A stretch of DNA of 64,000 nucleotides from a bacterium (GTDB taxonomy: Bacteria; Vulcanimicrobiota; Vulcanimicrobiia; Vulcanimicrobiales; SCRA01), in assembly GCA_004298675.1 (NCBI GenBank), contig SCRI01000082.1, positions 1 to 64,000 on the forward strand, given 5' to 3'. The position numbers were made by a program, and so were the translations under genes. Under the pieces are notes generated by a model, which was given only the letters and a program-made list of their open reading frames with translations, did not search any database and had not been told where the DNA came from. Of the stretch, positions 27,142-36,217 are shown piece after piece (within the stretch, counting starts at the first letter, position 1; the number at the start of each line of letters is the position of its first letter).

Positions 27142-28557
27142 ATGTCCGATTCTTCAGATCCTCGCCGCTGGCGCGCGCTGCTCGTGCTTTCGGCGGCACA
27201 ACTCGTGCTCATGCTGGACATGAGCGTGGTGAACGTCGCACTAGCACCCGTTCAGCACGATCTCCACTTTAGCCCCACCGGCCTCGCCTGGATCATCGAT
27301 GCTTACGCGTTGCCGTTTGGCGGGCTCTTACTCCTGGCGGGGCGCGTTGCCGATCTCATTGGAAGAAAGAGGACGTTCCTAGGCGGACTTGCGTGTTTTG
27401 CGCTTTCCTCGGCCCTAGGGGGACTTGCGCAGACGCCGGCGCTGCTGATCGTCGCACGCTGCGTCCAGGGGGCTTCGGCAGCCTTCGTCGCGCCTTCGGC
27501 CCTCGCGCTGCTGTCGCTGCTCTTTCCGCACCCACGCGAACGCGCGACCGCCTTTTCGGTATGGGGCGGCCTGCGCGGCGCCGGTGTCACGCTCGGCGTC
27601 GTGCTCTCCGGAGCCCTTGTCGGACTGCTTTCCTGGCGCTGGCTCTTCTTTCTCAACGTCCCCGTCGCCGCGGCACTCCTGCTGCTGGCCTGGCGATTGC
27701 TCGATGAGAGCCGGATCCCGGGCGAAAGCCGCCGCCTCGACGTCGCAGGCGCAGTACTCGTGACGAGCGGCTTCACGCTCATCGCGTTCGGCCTCTTACG
27801 GACGGCGGGATCGTCGTGGGCCGCGCCCATGACCATCCTGGCGCTGGCGCTGGGACTGCTCCTGACGCTGCTCTTCATCGTGGTGGAGGCGCACGACGAG
27901 CACCCGCTCGTGCCGTTGCCGTTCTTCTCCTCGCCGCGGCGATCGATCGGAAATCTATCGTTGGCGCTCTTCAGCGCTGGCTTGGCCGTGCTCTTCTTCA
28001 GCCTGCCGCTCTACCTCCAGAACGTCCTCGGCTACTCGGTCTTGCGCACGGGCCTGGCGTTCCTGCCCGTGGGCCCAACGTTCATCGTCATGGCCTACCT
28101 GAGCCCGTTCGTGATACGCCGGCTCGGCGAGCGCATCACCATGGGCGCAGGGCTCTCGATCGTCACGGTATCGTTCCTGCTGCTCTCACGCCTGAGCGTA
28201 GACGCATCGTATCTCGCGACGGTCTTGCCGAGCCTGATCCTTTTCCCGCTGGGAGGAGCCATGGTCGTCACCGCGGGCACGATTGCCGGCATCTCGGGAA
28301 CGGATGCGAAGAATGCCGGCTTGGCAGGCGGGGTCAATAACGTGGCCCAGCAGATGGGCATGGCGCTGGGGTTGGCCGCGCTCGTTTCCCTAGGCAGCGC
28401 ACGTTCACGAGCGCTCCTCGCTCGCGGAATCACGCACTCGCAGGCGCTGACGAGCGGCTTTGCGTTGAGCTTCAGCGTCACCGCGATCGCCGTGCTGGTG
28501 ATGGCCATCTACGTGTTCGGGCGTTCTGCTACCGGCGCCGAGCACGGCCGATCCTAG
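27142..28557 (+). CDS. MFS multidrug exporter, DHA2 (14-TM) family
   Basis: A 471-residue integral membrane protein with about 14 hydrophobic segments. Motif C-like sequence and family signatures: VVNVALAPVQHDLHFSP, WIIDAYALPFGGLLLLAGRVADLIGRKRTF (motif A) and GALVGLLSWRWLFFLNVPVA (motif C region). DHA2 members export drugs, dyes or metabolites against a proton gradient. It overlaps the 2-hydroxyacid dehydrogenase gene at the 3' end by 4 bases, convergently. Substrate cannot be told. Confidence 0.9.
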   Translation: MSDSSDPRRWRALLVLSAAQLVLMLDMSVVNVALAPVQHDLHFSPTGLAWIIDAYALPFGGLLLLAGRVADLIGRKRTFLGGLACFALSSALGGLAQTPALLIVARCVQGASAAFVAPSALALLSLLFPHPRERATAFSVWGGLRGAGVTLGVVLSGALVGLLSWRWLFFLNVPVAAALLLLAWRLLDESRIPGESRRLDVAGAVLVTSGFTLIAFGLLRTAGSSWAAPMTILALALGLLLTLLFIVVEAHDEHPLVPLPFFSSPRRSIGNLSLALFSAGLAVLFFSLPLYLQNVLGYSVLRTGLAFLPVGPTFIVMAYLSPFVIRRLGERITMGAGLSIVTVSFLLLSRLSVDASYLATVLPSLILFPLGGAMVVTAGTIAGISGTDAKNAGLAGGVNNVAQQMGMALGLAALVSLGSARSRALLARGITHSQALTSGFALSFSVTAIAVLVMAIYVFGRSATGAEHGRS

Positions 28558-29510
28558 TAACCGCGCTCGAGGTCGACCACGCTACATAGCGGCTCGCCTG
28601 CGGCGAAACGGCGCAAATTCTCCAGAATCGGCGGGGCGACGTCCTCCGGCCGGTTGATGCCGGAGACGTGCGGCGTGATGAAGACACCAGGGCAGTTCCA
28701 CAGGGGGCTCTCCGGCGGCAACGGCTCCTCTTCGAAGACGTCGATCGCCGCGCCGGCGATCAAGCCGCGCTCGAGTGCCGCGATGAGATTCGCCGCCGGC
28801 AGAGCGCTGCCGCGACCGACGTTGACAACGAAGCAGTCCGGCTTGAGCAGCGCCAGCCGCTCGAGCGACATGAAGTTCTGCGTCTGCGCGGTCGCCGGGA
28901 GCGCGAGCACGAGCACGTCGCAGTGGGCGAAGAACTCGGCCACCTCATCCAGCGCGTACACGCGCTCTACGCTCGCTGCCGGCGCGGCGGTGCGGCGGAC
29001 GCCGATGGCGTGCGCACCGAGAGCCGCAGCGCGTTTGGCGATCTCCGTGCCGACCGAGCCCAGACCTGCGATCCCAACCGTCTTGCCTGTGAAGCGTAGC
29101 GGCGCAAACGGCTCCCAGGCGTGGCGCCGCTGCTGTTCTACGATACGCGGGATGCGCTGGAAGTGTGCCAGAACGTAGGCAACGACGTACTCCGCGATGG
29201 CGGCGCCGAAGACGCCGCGCACGTTGGTGACCGTAACTCCGCGCAAGCGCTCCTGCGCGGGAACGACGGCGTCGACGCCGGTCCCAATGATCTGCAGCCA
29301 TTCGAGTTGGCCGGCATAGTCGAAGGCGGTAGCGGGGACGCCCCACGCGAGGATGACCCGCGCTCGCGCAAAGCGCTCGCGACACTCGGCCGCGCTCGCG
29401 GCGACGGCGACGCGGTAAGCAGGCGCCTGTTCTGAGATCAAGCGAGCGAGAGAGGCGTCGGTCTGCGGATCACCGCTGGAGATCACGAGATCGATGGTCT
29501 GGGGCGGCAT
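28554..29510 (-). CDS. D-2-hydroxyacid dehydrogenase (NAD-dependent)
   Basis: A 318-residue D-isomer 2-hydroxyacid dehydrogenase. NAD-binding GIAGLGSVGTEIAKRAAALG, active-site Arg in NVGRGSALP, acid-base Glu in DVFEEEPLPP and His in FITPHVSGI are present. It reduces a 2-oxoacid or oxidises the D-2-hydroxyacid. The ATG at 29510 is used; an upstream GTG at 29531 is possible. It lies downstream of the amidohydrolase on the same strand with an 80-base gap that holds a weak inverted repeat (29544-29550 with 29574-29580). Confidence 0.87.
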   Translation of the reverse strand: MPPQTIDLVISSGDPQTDASLARLISEQAPAYRVAVAASAAECRERFARARVILAWGVPATAFDYAGQLEWLQIIGTGVDAVVPAQERLRGVTVTNVRGVFGAAIAEYVVAYVLAHFQRIPRIVEQQRRHAWEPFAPLRFTGKTVGIAGLGSVGTEIAKRAAALGAHAIGVRRTAAPAASVERVYALDEVAEFFAHCDVLVLALPATAQTQNFMSLERLALLKPDCFVVNVGRGSALPAANLIAALERGLIAGAAIDVFEEEPLPPESPLWNCPGVFITPHVSGINRPEDVAPPILENLRRFAAGEPLCSVVDLERGY

Positions 29511-29589
29511 GCGAAGGTTGTTTTGCCTCACAACAGCTTGGCTCCCGGCGCGCCGTGGAGCACGGCTGGCGTTCGCCGGGTCAACGGTC

Positions 29590-30831
29590 TTACGCCAGCT
29601 CTTCCTTGAAGAAGTGCCCCGACTTCATGATCGCGATGAGGTGCTCTCCCTGCCCCGTGAGCAACGAGATGTCGCGCAGCGGATTCCCGTCAACGACCAG
29701 AATATCAGCCAGTGCGCCGGGTTCTATACACCCGAGCTGATCTTGCATCCGGAGGATCTCGGCGTTGACGGCCGTTGCACTCGCAATGATCTCGCTGGGC
29801 TTGAGCACGTTGGCCCGGATCCGAAACTCGTCACTTTGGTACTTGTGCATCTCGCCGAGCAGATCGGTACCGAAGCCGACTCTTACACCGGCCTGCTTGA
29901 AGATCTCAAGTGAATGGAAGCCCGCTTCCCGAACCGCCGCTACCTTCGCGATGCTTTCCGGATAGAGCCCAAAGTGCTCGCCATGATTGGCAAGCGCATC
30001 GTACGTGACGAGCGTTGGAACCGCATAGACACTGCAATCGTGCATTCGCTTGGCCGTCTCCTCGTCGACGAGGTTGCCATGCTCGATCGTTCGAACGCCG
30101 CAATCAGTGGCGCGACGAATCGCACGCGGTGTATAGGCGTGCGCCATGACGTAGGTATTCGTCGCTTCGGCTTCCTCTACGATGGCGCGAATCTCATCGA
30201 GTGAAAAGCCGGTGTTATCGATCCGGTCCGCCGACGATGCTACCCCGCCCGAGGCCGTGATTTTGATTTGCGTCGCTCCTTTGAGGAGCTCCTCACGCGC
30301 CGCCCGCCGGACGTTGTCGACGCCATCTTCGATACGCGTCAGCATCCCAAGCCGATCCGAACAGCACGACGGCTCGATATGGTCCGTCCGCCGGCGGAAG
30401 TCGCCATGACCGCCGGTCTGGCTGAGCGCTTTCCCCGACGGGAAGATCCGCGGGCCCTGGACGTATCCTTCTTCGATGGCCTGGGCGAGGAAGAAGTCCG
30501 CGCCTGCCGCATCCCGCACCGTCGTGAACCCGCGCGACAGCATCGAACGAAGCACCGGGATCGCCGCGTATGCGGTAGTGACGTTGGGCAGCCCGGCGTT
30601 AGCGGTCGGGTTGGCGATAACCGACATGACATGCACATGGCAGTCGATAAGACCGGGCATGACGGTCTTACCGTGCACGTCTACTGCTCGCGCGTTGGGC
30701 GATACAATCCTCCGGTCAGACACCTCCCGGATACGGTCGCCCTCGACGAGAATATCGTATCCTTCGCGAAGGCTATCCTCGCCCGGGACGAGCAATGCGC
30801 AATTTCGAAGTACGAGCTGTTCCACCATCAT
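29590..30831 (-). CDS. Amidohydrolase (imidazolonepropionase/prolidase-like)
   Basis: A 413-residue metal-dependent hydrolase of the amidohydrolase superfamily. HxH in MPGLIDCHVHV, Lys in TQIKITASGG (candidate carbamate or metal-bridging), His in VMAHAYTP and IEHGNLV, and Asp in VGFGTDLLGEMH complete the site. The ending GALADILVVDGNPLRDI is typical of this subfamily. It sits 16 bases downstream of the M24 gene in the polyamine-type ABC operon, so both enzymes probably act on the imported compound, perhaps an amide or dipeptide. Confidence 0.88.
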   Translation of the reverse strand: MMVEQLVLRNCALLVPGEDSLREGYDILVEGDRIREVSDRRIVSPNARAVDVHGKTVMPGLIDCHVHVMSVIANPTANAGLPNVTTAYAAIPVLRSMLSRGFTTVRDAAGADFFLAQAIEEGYVQGPRIFPSGKALSQTGGHGDFRRRTDHIEPSCCSDRLGMLTRIEDGVDNVRRAAREELLKGATQIKITASGGVASSADRIDNTGFSLDEIRAIVEEAEATNTYVMAHAYTPRAIRRATDCGVRTIEHGNLVDEETAKRMHDCSVYAVPTLVTYDALANHGEHFGLYPESIAKVAAVREAGFHSLEIFKQAGVRVGFGTDLLGEMHKYQSDEFRIRANVLKPSEIIASATAVNAEILRMQDQLGCIEPGALADILVVDGNPLRDISLLTGQGEHLIAIMKSGHFFKEELA

Positions 30832-30846
30832 CTCCCAAACGTTGAG

Positions 30847-32037
30847 TTAAACCGGCAGCGTGCACTCGTCGAGCCCACGCGGTGAGGCGGTGAGCACTTC
30901 AGGCTCCAGGCCGACCACGACCGTATCATCGATCCTGAATCCGCCCAATCCGTACACGTAGATGCCGGGCTCAATCGAATACACTTCGTTCGCTCTCAGC
31001 GGCCGCTGGTTGAACGGCATATCATCCGGGTACTCGTGTCCCTGCACGCCCAAGCCGTGGCCCGTGCGATGCAGAATCCGATCTCCGAAGCCTGCCTTCT
31101 CGATCACCTCCTGTGCGGCCGCATCGATGTCAGACACGCGATTTCCTAAACGAGCGGCATCTTTGCCGGCGGCATTCGCCGCGTGAGCAGCCGCGAAGGC
31201 CTCGCGCTGTACGCCACCCGGCCGGCCGACGAAATAGGTCCGCTCGTTCTCGGTCATCATACCGTTGAGGCGCATGTTACAGATCACGACGACACCGTCG
31301 CCCTCTTGGAATCTCGCACCGGTGGGCGCCCCATTGCCGTGCGGCGACGAAGAGTCGACACCGGTCAGCGTCATGCAGCGCGGCTCGAGATGCTCACCCG
31401 GATACCGCCTCGCACCTTCCTCCGCGACCATGCCGGCGAGCGTGAAGTCGAGCTCTTGTACGAGACGCCCCGGCCGGATCAATTTTCGATAGAGCTCTTG
31501 CCCAAAGTCGCACAGCGCGGCGGCCTGGCGATGGAGGGTGAGCTCCTCCCCATGCTTCACCCAGCGCATTACCCTCAGATCCTCAAGCAGCTCGACGAAC
31601 TTGAGCTCGGGAGCAGCGGCGGCTACTTTCCCGGCCCATCCCGCGCCGGACTCCACTCCGATCCTGCTATGCCCCAGCCCGTGCTGCCGCAGCAGCCCGG
31701 CCACCAGCCCGGGCCACTCCGCACGCGTAGGCAGGCGCCCCGTCAAGCGCACATGCTCGCCGTAGAAGTGCACGTCTCCAGGCCAGAACGCGCCACGCTC
31801 TTGGTGAAAGCGTACGTGATTGGTCGAGAGCTCGTGCATCACGACGAATGGCTCGCCGTCCTTCGGCACCACGGCGGCAATCGGTCGTTCCCAGGTCTGC
31901 ACGTCTACATGAAAGTTCGTAGCAAACTGGAAGAACTCGGGACTGCTGAATAACAGCGCGGCGACGTGATTTGCCTCCATGACGTCGCGCATCAGCTTTC
32001 GACGATACCCGAATACGGATTCCGATAGGAATGCCAT
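30847..32037 (-). CDS. M24-family creatinase/Xaa-Pro dipeptidase-like protein
   Basis: A 396-residue pita-bread-fold protein. N-terminal creatinase-N domain (SESVFGYRRKLMRDVMEANHVAALLFSSPEFFQFATNFHV region), C-terminal catalytic domain with GHGLGVQGHEYPDD and VYSIEPGIYVYGLGGFRIDD. The usual first Asp ligand of metallo-M24 proteases is Asn in VVICNMRLNG and the second is Glu in MTENERTYF, as in creatinase-like (non-metal) members. ATG 32037 follows GAGG about 9 bases upstream. Next to an ABC importer and an amidohydrolase, it may cleave a guanidino, urea-like or imino bond; this is inference. Confidence 0.8.
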   Translation of the reverse strand: MAFLSESVFGYRRKLMRDVMEANHVAALLFSSPEFFQFATNFHVDVQTWERPIAAVVPKDGEPFVVMHELSTNHVRFHQERGAFWPGDVHFYGEHVRLTGRLPTRAEWPGLVAGLLRQHGLGHSRIGVESGAGWAGKVAAAAPELKFVELLEDLRVMRWVKHGEELTLHRQAAALCDFGQELYRKLIRPGRLVQELDFTLAGMVAEEGARRYPGEHLEPRCMTLTGVDSSSPHGNGAPTGARFQEGDGVVVICNMRLNGMMTENERTYFVGRPGGVQREAFAAAHAANAAGKDAARLGNRVSDIDAAAQEVIEKAGFGDRILHRTGHGLGVQGHEYPDDMPFNQRPLRANEVYSIEPGIYVYGLGGFRIDDTVVVGLEPEVLTASPRGLDECTLPV

Positions 32038-32074
32038 GGACGATTCTCCTCGGTGGTACGGAGCGCGCGATCCG

Positions 32075-32968
32075 TTAACCCGCGCTCTTGTAACTTCGGT
32101 GCAAGAAGACTTGAGCAATCACGGTAAGAGCTACGGTCACGAACATCAGGACAAATGCGAGCGCAGCTCCAAACGGCCAGTTCTGAGTATTCGAAATTTG
32201 GTCGTAGATGGTCTGCGCCATCATTTGGAAGCTCGGTCCACCCAAGAGAACCGGCGTCGCGTAGGCATTCATGCATAGGATGAAGACCAGCGACGTCCCT
32301 GCGATCACGCCAGGCATAGCCAGCGGAAGGGTTACTTTGGTAAACACTCGCAGCGGTGCTGCTCCCAGATTGAGCGCTGCCTCCTCGACTGAAAAATTGA
32401 TCCCTTCGAGGACGCTCTGCAGCGTCAGTACCATGAACGGCGTGACGATCGAGATAATGCCAACGATAACTGCCCCCGTCGTATACATGATATTGAGCGG
32501 CACGGTGATGATGTGGAGCGCCTCCAACACCGAGTTCACGACGCCCTTGGTGCCAAAGAGAGCCATCCAGCCCGCCGCGCGCACCACGTTTCCAACGAGT
32601 AGTGGAAAGACCACGAGCATAACCAACATGCTCTTCGCCGCACTACGCGTACGGGCTAGGAAATATGCCAACGGGAAGGCGAGGACGAGACTGACAAACG
32701 TGCAAACGACCGACACCCAGACGGTCGTCAGCAATACCTTCTGAAAATAGTGATCCCGGAAGAAATGGGCATAGTTCTCTAAGGTGAAGACCTGCAGCAT
32801 CAGGCCGCCGGGCACGTACCGGTTGACGCTGTAGCGCAGCACGACGAGCATTGGCAACAGCAGAAACGCCAGCACGAACAGCGTGGCCGGGGCGAGCAAC
32901 GACGCCGCGGCGACGCCGTTGCTCGACCTACCTACGCGAGGAATTCTTGGTTCCACCACTGGAGCCAC
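32075..32968 (-). CDS. ABC importer permease, PotB/PotH type
   Basis: A 297-residue inner-membrane permease with six hydrophobic helices and the EAA-loop AALNLGAAPLRVFTKVTLPLAMPGVIAG. N-terminal VGRSSNGVAAASLLAPATLFVLAFLLLPM. It starts at a GTG (32968) inside the binding-protein gene, a 37-base overlap with no later start codon in frame before the first helix. Forms the importer with the binding protein, ATPase and second permease on this strand. Confidence 0.88.
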   Translation of the reverse strand: MAPVVEPRIPRVGRSSNGVAAASLLAPATLFVLAFLLLPMLVVLRYSVNRYVPGGLMLQVFTLENYAHFFRDHYFQKVLLTTVWVSVVCTFVSLVLAFPLAYFLARTRSAAKSMLVMLVVFPLLVGNVVRAAGWMALFGTKGVVNSVLEALHIITVPLNIMYTTGAVIVGIISIVTPFMVLTLQSVLEGINFSVEEAALNLGAAPLRVFTKVTLPLAMPGVIAGTSLVFILCMNAYATPVLLGGPSFQMMAQTIYDQISNTQNWPFGAALAFVLMFVTVALTVIAQVFLHRSYKSAG

Positions 32969-33978
32969 TGGGAATTGTTTTTCGCAATGTACCGGAAGTC
33001 TTGCGGGTAAAAGTGCGCCCGCTGCTCCTCCGTGAAGCCGATCTTACGTTCGAGGTCTTCCGGCAATTTTGCATTGCTCACGGTCGGCACGTAGCCCATA
33101 TTTGTTGCAAAGTCGACCTGGGCTTTTGCGTCGAGCATGGCATCCAGGTATGCGAAGCAACACCCTTGATCGGGGGCGTTCTTGGCAAGCCCCGCACGAT
33201 AGACAACCGGTAAGGCGCCTTCTTTGGGAACGGCGCTCTCGACTTTTAGGCCGCCTTTCGCCCACATATAGGCGCGCGCTCTCCAGTCGGGCGTCAGCCA
33301 CACGTCACCGTTGGCGATGCCGGCCGCAAGCGTCTCCTGAGTCGGGTAGATCCGCGGCTGATTCTTCTTGAGCTCCAGGAGAAGCTTCTTACCTGGCTCG
33401 TAATTCGATGGAGATCCACCACCGACTTGTGCCGCGAGCTGCAGCCAGTTTACCCATTCCGTACGCTGGATGCCGACGCGACCCTTATATTTCGGGTCCC
33501 AGAATGCCGAGTACGAATCCGGTACGCCCTTGACGTGGTCAGGCGTATACACGATGACCTGAGCGCTAAAGATGTGCGGTACGGAGTAAGAGTTCGCAAA
33601 CTGCTTCAGGACATACTTCAAATGCGGGAGCTTTGCGGGATCCAGCGAGCCGAGCACGCCGTCCTGATACATTTGAAACATGCTGGCATCGCTGAACGAG
33701 ACGACGTCGAGGCTGCCCTTCTTCAAACTGCGCTCCGCGAGCAGCTTCGTCATGCGCTGGGGCTCCTGAGTAATGTCCGGCAGGACCTGTATTCCCTTGG
33801 CCACCAACGGGGGCTCCACGAACTGCTTGAGAAAGCGATCGTAGTCGCCTCCCCAGGTCGTGACGATGACTTGTCGGCAGTCGTCATCAGCTAGGGCGAG
33901 ACGCGGCCCAACCGTGAGGCCCAATGCCGTGGCCCCCGCGGCTCCGCGGACGAACTCAGCGCGTGATATGTGCGGCAT
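32932..33978 (-). CDS. ABC importer substrate-binding protein, polyamine/PotD-like
   Basis: A 348-residue periplasmic binding protein. A Tat/Sec-like signal (SRAEFVRGAAGATALGLTVG) precedes QVIVTTWGGDYDRFLKQFVEPPL, typical of extracellular solute-binding family 1/8 proteins transporting spermidine, putrescine, Fe(III) or 2-aminoethylphosphonate. The order permease, ATPase, binding protein, permease and the adjoining hydrolases suggests a small amine or amide. Specific ligand unknown. Confidence 0.87.
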   Translation of the reverse strand: MPHISRAEFVRGAAGATALGLTVGPRLALADDDCRQVIVTTWGGDYDRFLKQFVEPPLVAKGIQVLPDITQEPQRMTKLLAERSLKKGSLDVVSFSDASMFQMYQDGVLGSLDPAKLPHLKYVLKQFANSYSVPHIFSAQVIVYTPDHVKGVPDSYSAFWDPKYKGRVGIQRTEWVNWLQLAAQVGGGSPSNYEPGKKLLLELKKNQPRIYPTQETLAAGIANGDVWLTPDWRARAYMWAKGGLKVESAVPKEGALPVVYRAGLAKNAPDQGCCFAYLDAMLDAKAQVDFATNMGYVPTVSNAKLPEDLERKIGFTEEQRAHFYPQDFRYIAKNNSQWLQWWNQEFLA

Positions 33979-34034
33979 TTTCTGCTTGCTCCTCTATCGT
34001 TGTAAGTGGGAGTTCCTCGACACACCCGAATGGT

Positions 34035-35102
34035 TCATTGATCAACGAGTCGCGCGCTCGATGGCAGCCATGTGGCGAAGCCTCGCTCCCCGGCGCGATA
34101 TTTCCCGGCCGCAACGCTGCCATCGTGGTTGTGAACATACGCGACGATGCGGCTACCCGCGCAGCGGAGTATGAGATCCAGCCGAGGCCCCGCGAAGGTC
34201 ACCGCTTCGATTTCCGCTTCGAAGCAGTTCATCGGGCCGTCCGCCGGAGTATTCCCAAACGTAATTCTTTCCGGCCGTACGGCAAGAGCGACGCCGCCCT
34301 GTGGCGTCCCGGCCTCTGGATCGAATTTCACGATCGCGCCAGTGTCCGTTTTAAATTGTCCGGGTCCACAAACACTGCCATCGAAGAAATTCGAATGTCC
34401 GATAAAGTCCGCGACGAACCGGTTCACGGGCCAATCGTACAACTCTGCCGGCGATCCGACTTGCTGAATTGCGCCGCGATCCATGACGACGAGACGATCC
34501 GCCATCGTAAGGGCCTCTTCTTGATCGTGCGTCACGAAGATCGTCGTTAGCCCTAGGGTTCGCTGGAGCTGCCTAATCTCTAAGCGAACTTCTTGGCGGA
34601 GTTTGGCATCCAGGTTCGAGAGAGGTTCATCCAACAGGAACGCATCCGGTTGGACGACCAATGCCCGCGCAAGCGCAACGCGCTGCTGCTGCCCGCCAGA
34701 CAACTGACGCGGCATGCGTTCCGCGTGGCCGTCCAGCCTGACGAGCTTCAAAGCTCGAGCAACACGCTCGCGGATCTCGGCGGCGCCCAGGCGTCGCATT
34801 CTGAGGCCGAAGGCTACGTTCTCGAACACCGTCATGTGTGGGAAGAGCGCATAGCCCTGAAAGACCATGCCGGTATTCCGCCGGTGTGGAGGGCATCCGG
34901 TGACATCTCGCTCTCCGATGCGGATCTCGCCGGCGGTGGCTTCGACGAATCCGGCGATCATACGAAGCGTGGTGGTCTTCCCACAGCCGCTGGGGCCGAG
35001 CAGCGCGACGAACTCACCGTCGGCGACGTCGAGTGAAAAGTCATCGACTGCGACGAAGTCGCCATACCGTTTCATAAGTTTATGAAGCTGTACCTTCGCC
35101 AT
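34035..35102 (-). CDS. potA: ABC importer ATP-binding protein, PotA type
   Basis: A 355-residue ATPase. Walker A GPSGCGKTT, QGYALFPHMTVFENVAFGLRMRR, signature LSGGQQQRVALARAL, Walker B FLLDEPLSNLDAKLR and switch TIFVTHDQEEAL are all present, with a C-terminal TOBE-like domain (VALAVRPERITFG). PotA/UgpC-type ATPases energise polyamine, phosphonate or iron importers. It precedes the binding-protein gene in the operon with a 56-base gap. Confidence 0.93.
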   Translation of the reverse strand: MAKVQLHKLMKRYGDFVAVDDFSLDVADGEFVALLGPSGCGKTTTLRMIAGFVEATAGEIRIGERDVTGCPPHRRNTGMVFQGYALFPHMTVFENVAFGLRMRRLGAAEIRERVARALKLVRLDGHAERMPRQLSGGQQQRVALARALVVQPDAFLLDEPLSNLDAKLRQEVRLEIRQLQRTLGLTTIFVTHDQEEALTMADRLVVMDRGAIQQVGSPAELYDWPVNRFVADFIGHSNFFDGSVCGPGQFKTDTGAIVKFDPEAGTPQGGVALAVRPERITFGNTPADGPMNCFEAEIEAVTFAGPRLDLILRCAGSRIVAYVHNHDGSVAAGKYRAGERGFATWLPSSARLVDQ

Positions 35103-35126
35103 GTGTCCCTCTATCGTCCAGATGAA

Positions 35127-36008
35127 CTAGACGAAGCTGCTGATCCTTACGAAGCGGTTCGTTACGAGCATCGCAACGCCAATGACGACGATTTCCACGA
35201 CCGACACAGCCGCGATCGTCGGGTCTAGGTTGAATGAGAGATATTGGAGGATGGCGATCGGGAGCGTCGTCTTCCCGGGCCCAACGAGAAACAGCGACAT
35301 CTCGAGATTACCGAAGGAGACGATAAAACTAAAGAGTGCGGCGGCGACGATGCCGGGGCGTATCAGCGGGAGCGTCACTTTAGTGAACGTCGTCCAGGCA
35401 TTCGCGCCCAGATTCATGGCGGCTTCCTCGACCGATCGATCTGCACCGCCCATGCTCGTGGCAACCAGACGGACCGTCCACGGAATCGTGATGGTGATAT
35501 GCGCGAATGCCAGCCCTGGGAGACTTGCAGCGAGGCGCAAGCCGAATAGTTCCGTGATTTGAACGTAGAAGACGTAGAGCGCCGTTCCCGCGACGATACC
35601 AGGTACGATCAGCGGCGACATGAGCAGCGTGTTCAAGAACGTTTTGCCACGAAAATCGAATTTTGTCAGCGCAATAGCCGCAAGGGTCCCGAGAATGCAG
35701 CCGCAGACCATCGCAAGCAGCGCGACCTGAAAGCTCATCACGAAGCCGTTCACGAACTGAACTTGCGAAAAGATATTAAGATACCAGCCCAGCGTATACC
35801 CATCGGCGGGAAACGAAATGATGCGATTGGAGAACACGCTGATGAACGCGATGAAGATCAGCGGCAGGAAAAGGAAGCCGTAGATCGTGGCCACTACAAC
35901 GTGAAACGCGGTCCGGCCAAGGTGAAAGCGGCGCGCTACCCGCACGCTTCCGGGCAAGCAACGGCCATCAGTTGCGGTCATCGGCAACCTCGAACGTCGC
36001 CCAACCAT
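35127..36008 (-). CDS. ABC importer permease, PotC/PotI type
   Basis: A 293-residue inner-membrane permease. Six hydrophobic helices, with a periplasmic segment FSNRIISFPADGYTLGWYLNIF and the EAA-loop AAMNLGANAWTTFTKVTLPLIRPGIVAA. The first gene of the minus-strand importer operon. Start ATG 36008 is used, but the ATG nine codons later (35981) is also possible. Divergent from the LysR gene 210 bases away. Confidence 0.9.
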   Translation of the reverse strand: MVGRRSRLPMTATDGRCLPGSVRVARRFHLGRTAFHVVVATIYGFLFLPLIFIAFISVFSNRIISFPADGYTLGWYLNIFSQVQFVNGFVMSFQVALLAMVCGCILGTLAAIALTKFDFRGKTFLNTLLMSPLIVPGIVAGTALYVFYVQITELFGLRLAASLPGLAFAHITITIPWTVRLVATSMGGADRSVEEAAMNLGANAWTTFTKVTLPLIRPGIVAAALFSFIVSFGNLEMSLFLVGPGKTTLPIAILQYLSFNLDPTIAAVSVVEIVVIGVAMLVTNRFVRISSFV

Positions 36009-36053
36009 GACGCGATACGGCTTGGCAGAACCATATCGTGAAATTGTTGAACT

Positions 36054-36068
36054 ATACCGAAAAGGTAT
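36054..36068. promoter_or_regulatory. Candidate LysR-type binding box
   Basis: The inverted repeat ATACC-N5-GGTAT gives the T-N11-A pattern typical of LysR-family sites (core TACC-N5-GGTA). It lies in the 210-base divergent intergenic region, 46 bases before the importer operon start codon, so it could mediate activation of that operon and autorepression. Confidence 0.5.
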
Positions 36069-36217
36069 GGTCTGACGGTGTACGTACTAACGATTTACCT
36101 ATATTGTAGTTATCGGCGACCTTCGTACAGTCCTGCGGAGGTACCTGAGGCAAGCCGCGAGGATCGGCACGCCGCCCTCAATGAGACCTCGATTGAAGAA
36201 ATGGTGGAGCCGTAAGA

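Noticed and set aside
29544-29580. CCCGGCG/CGCCGGG inverted repeat as a terminator before the hydroxyacid dehydrogenase
   Set aside because: The loop is 23 bases and no U-rich tail follows; likely chance in GC-rich DNA.
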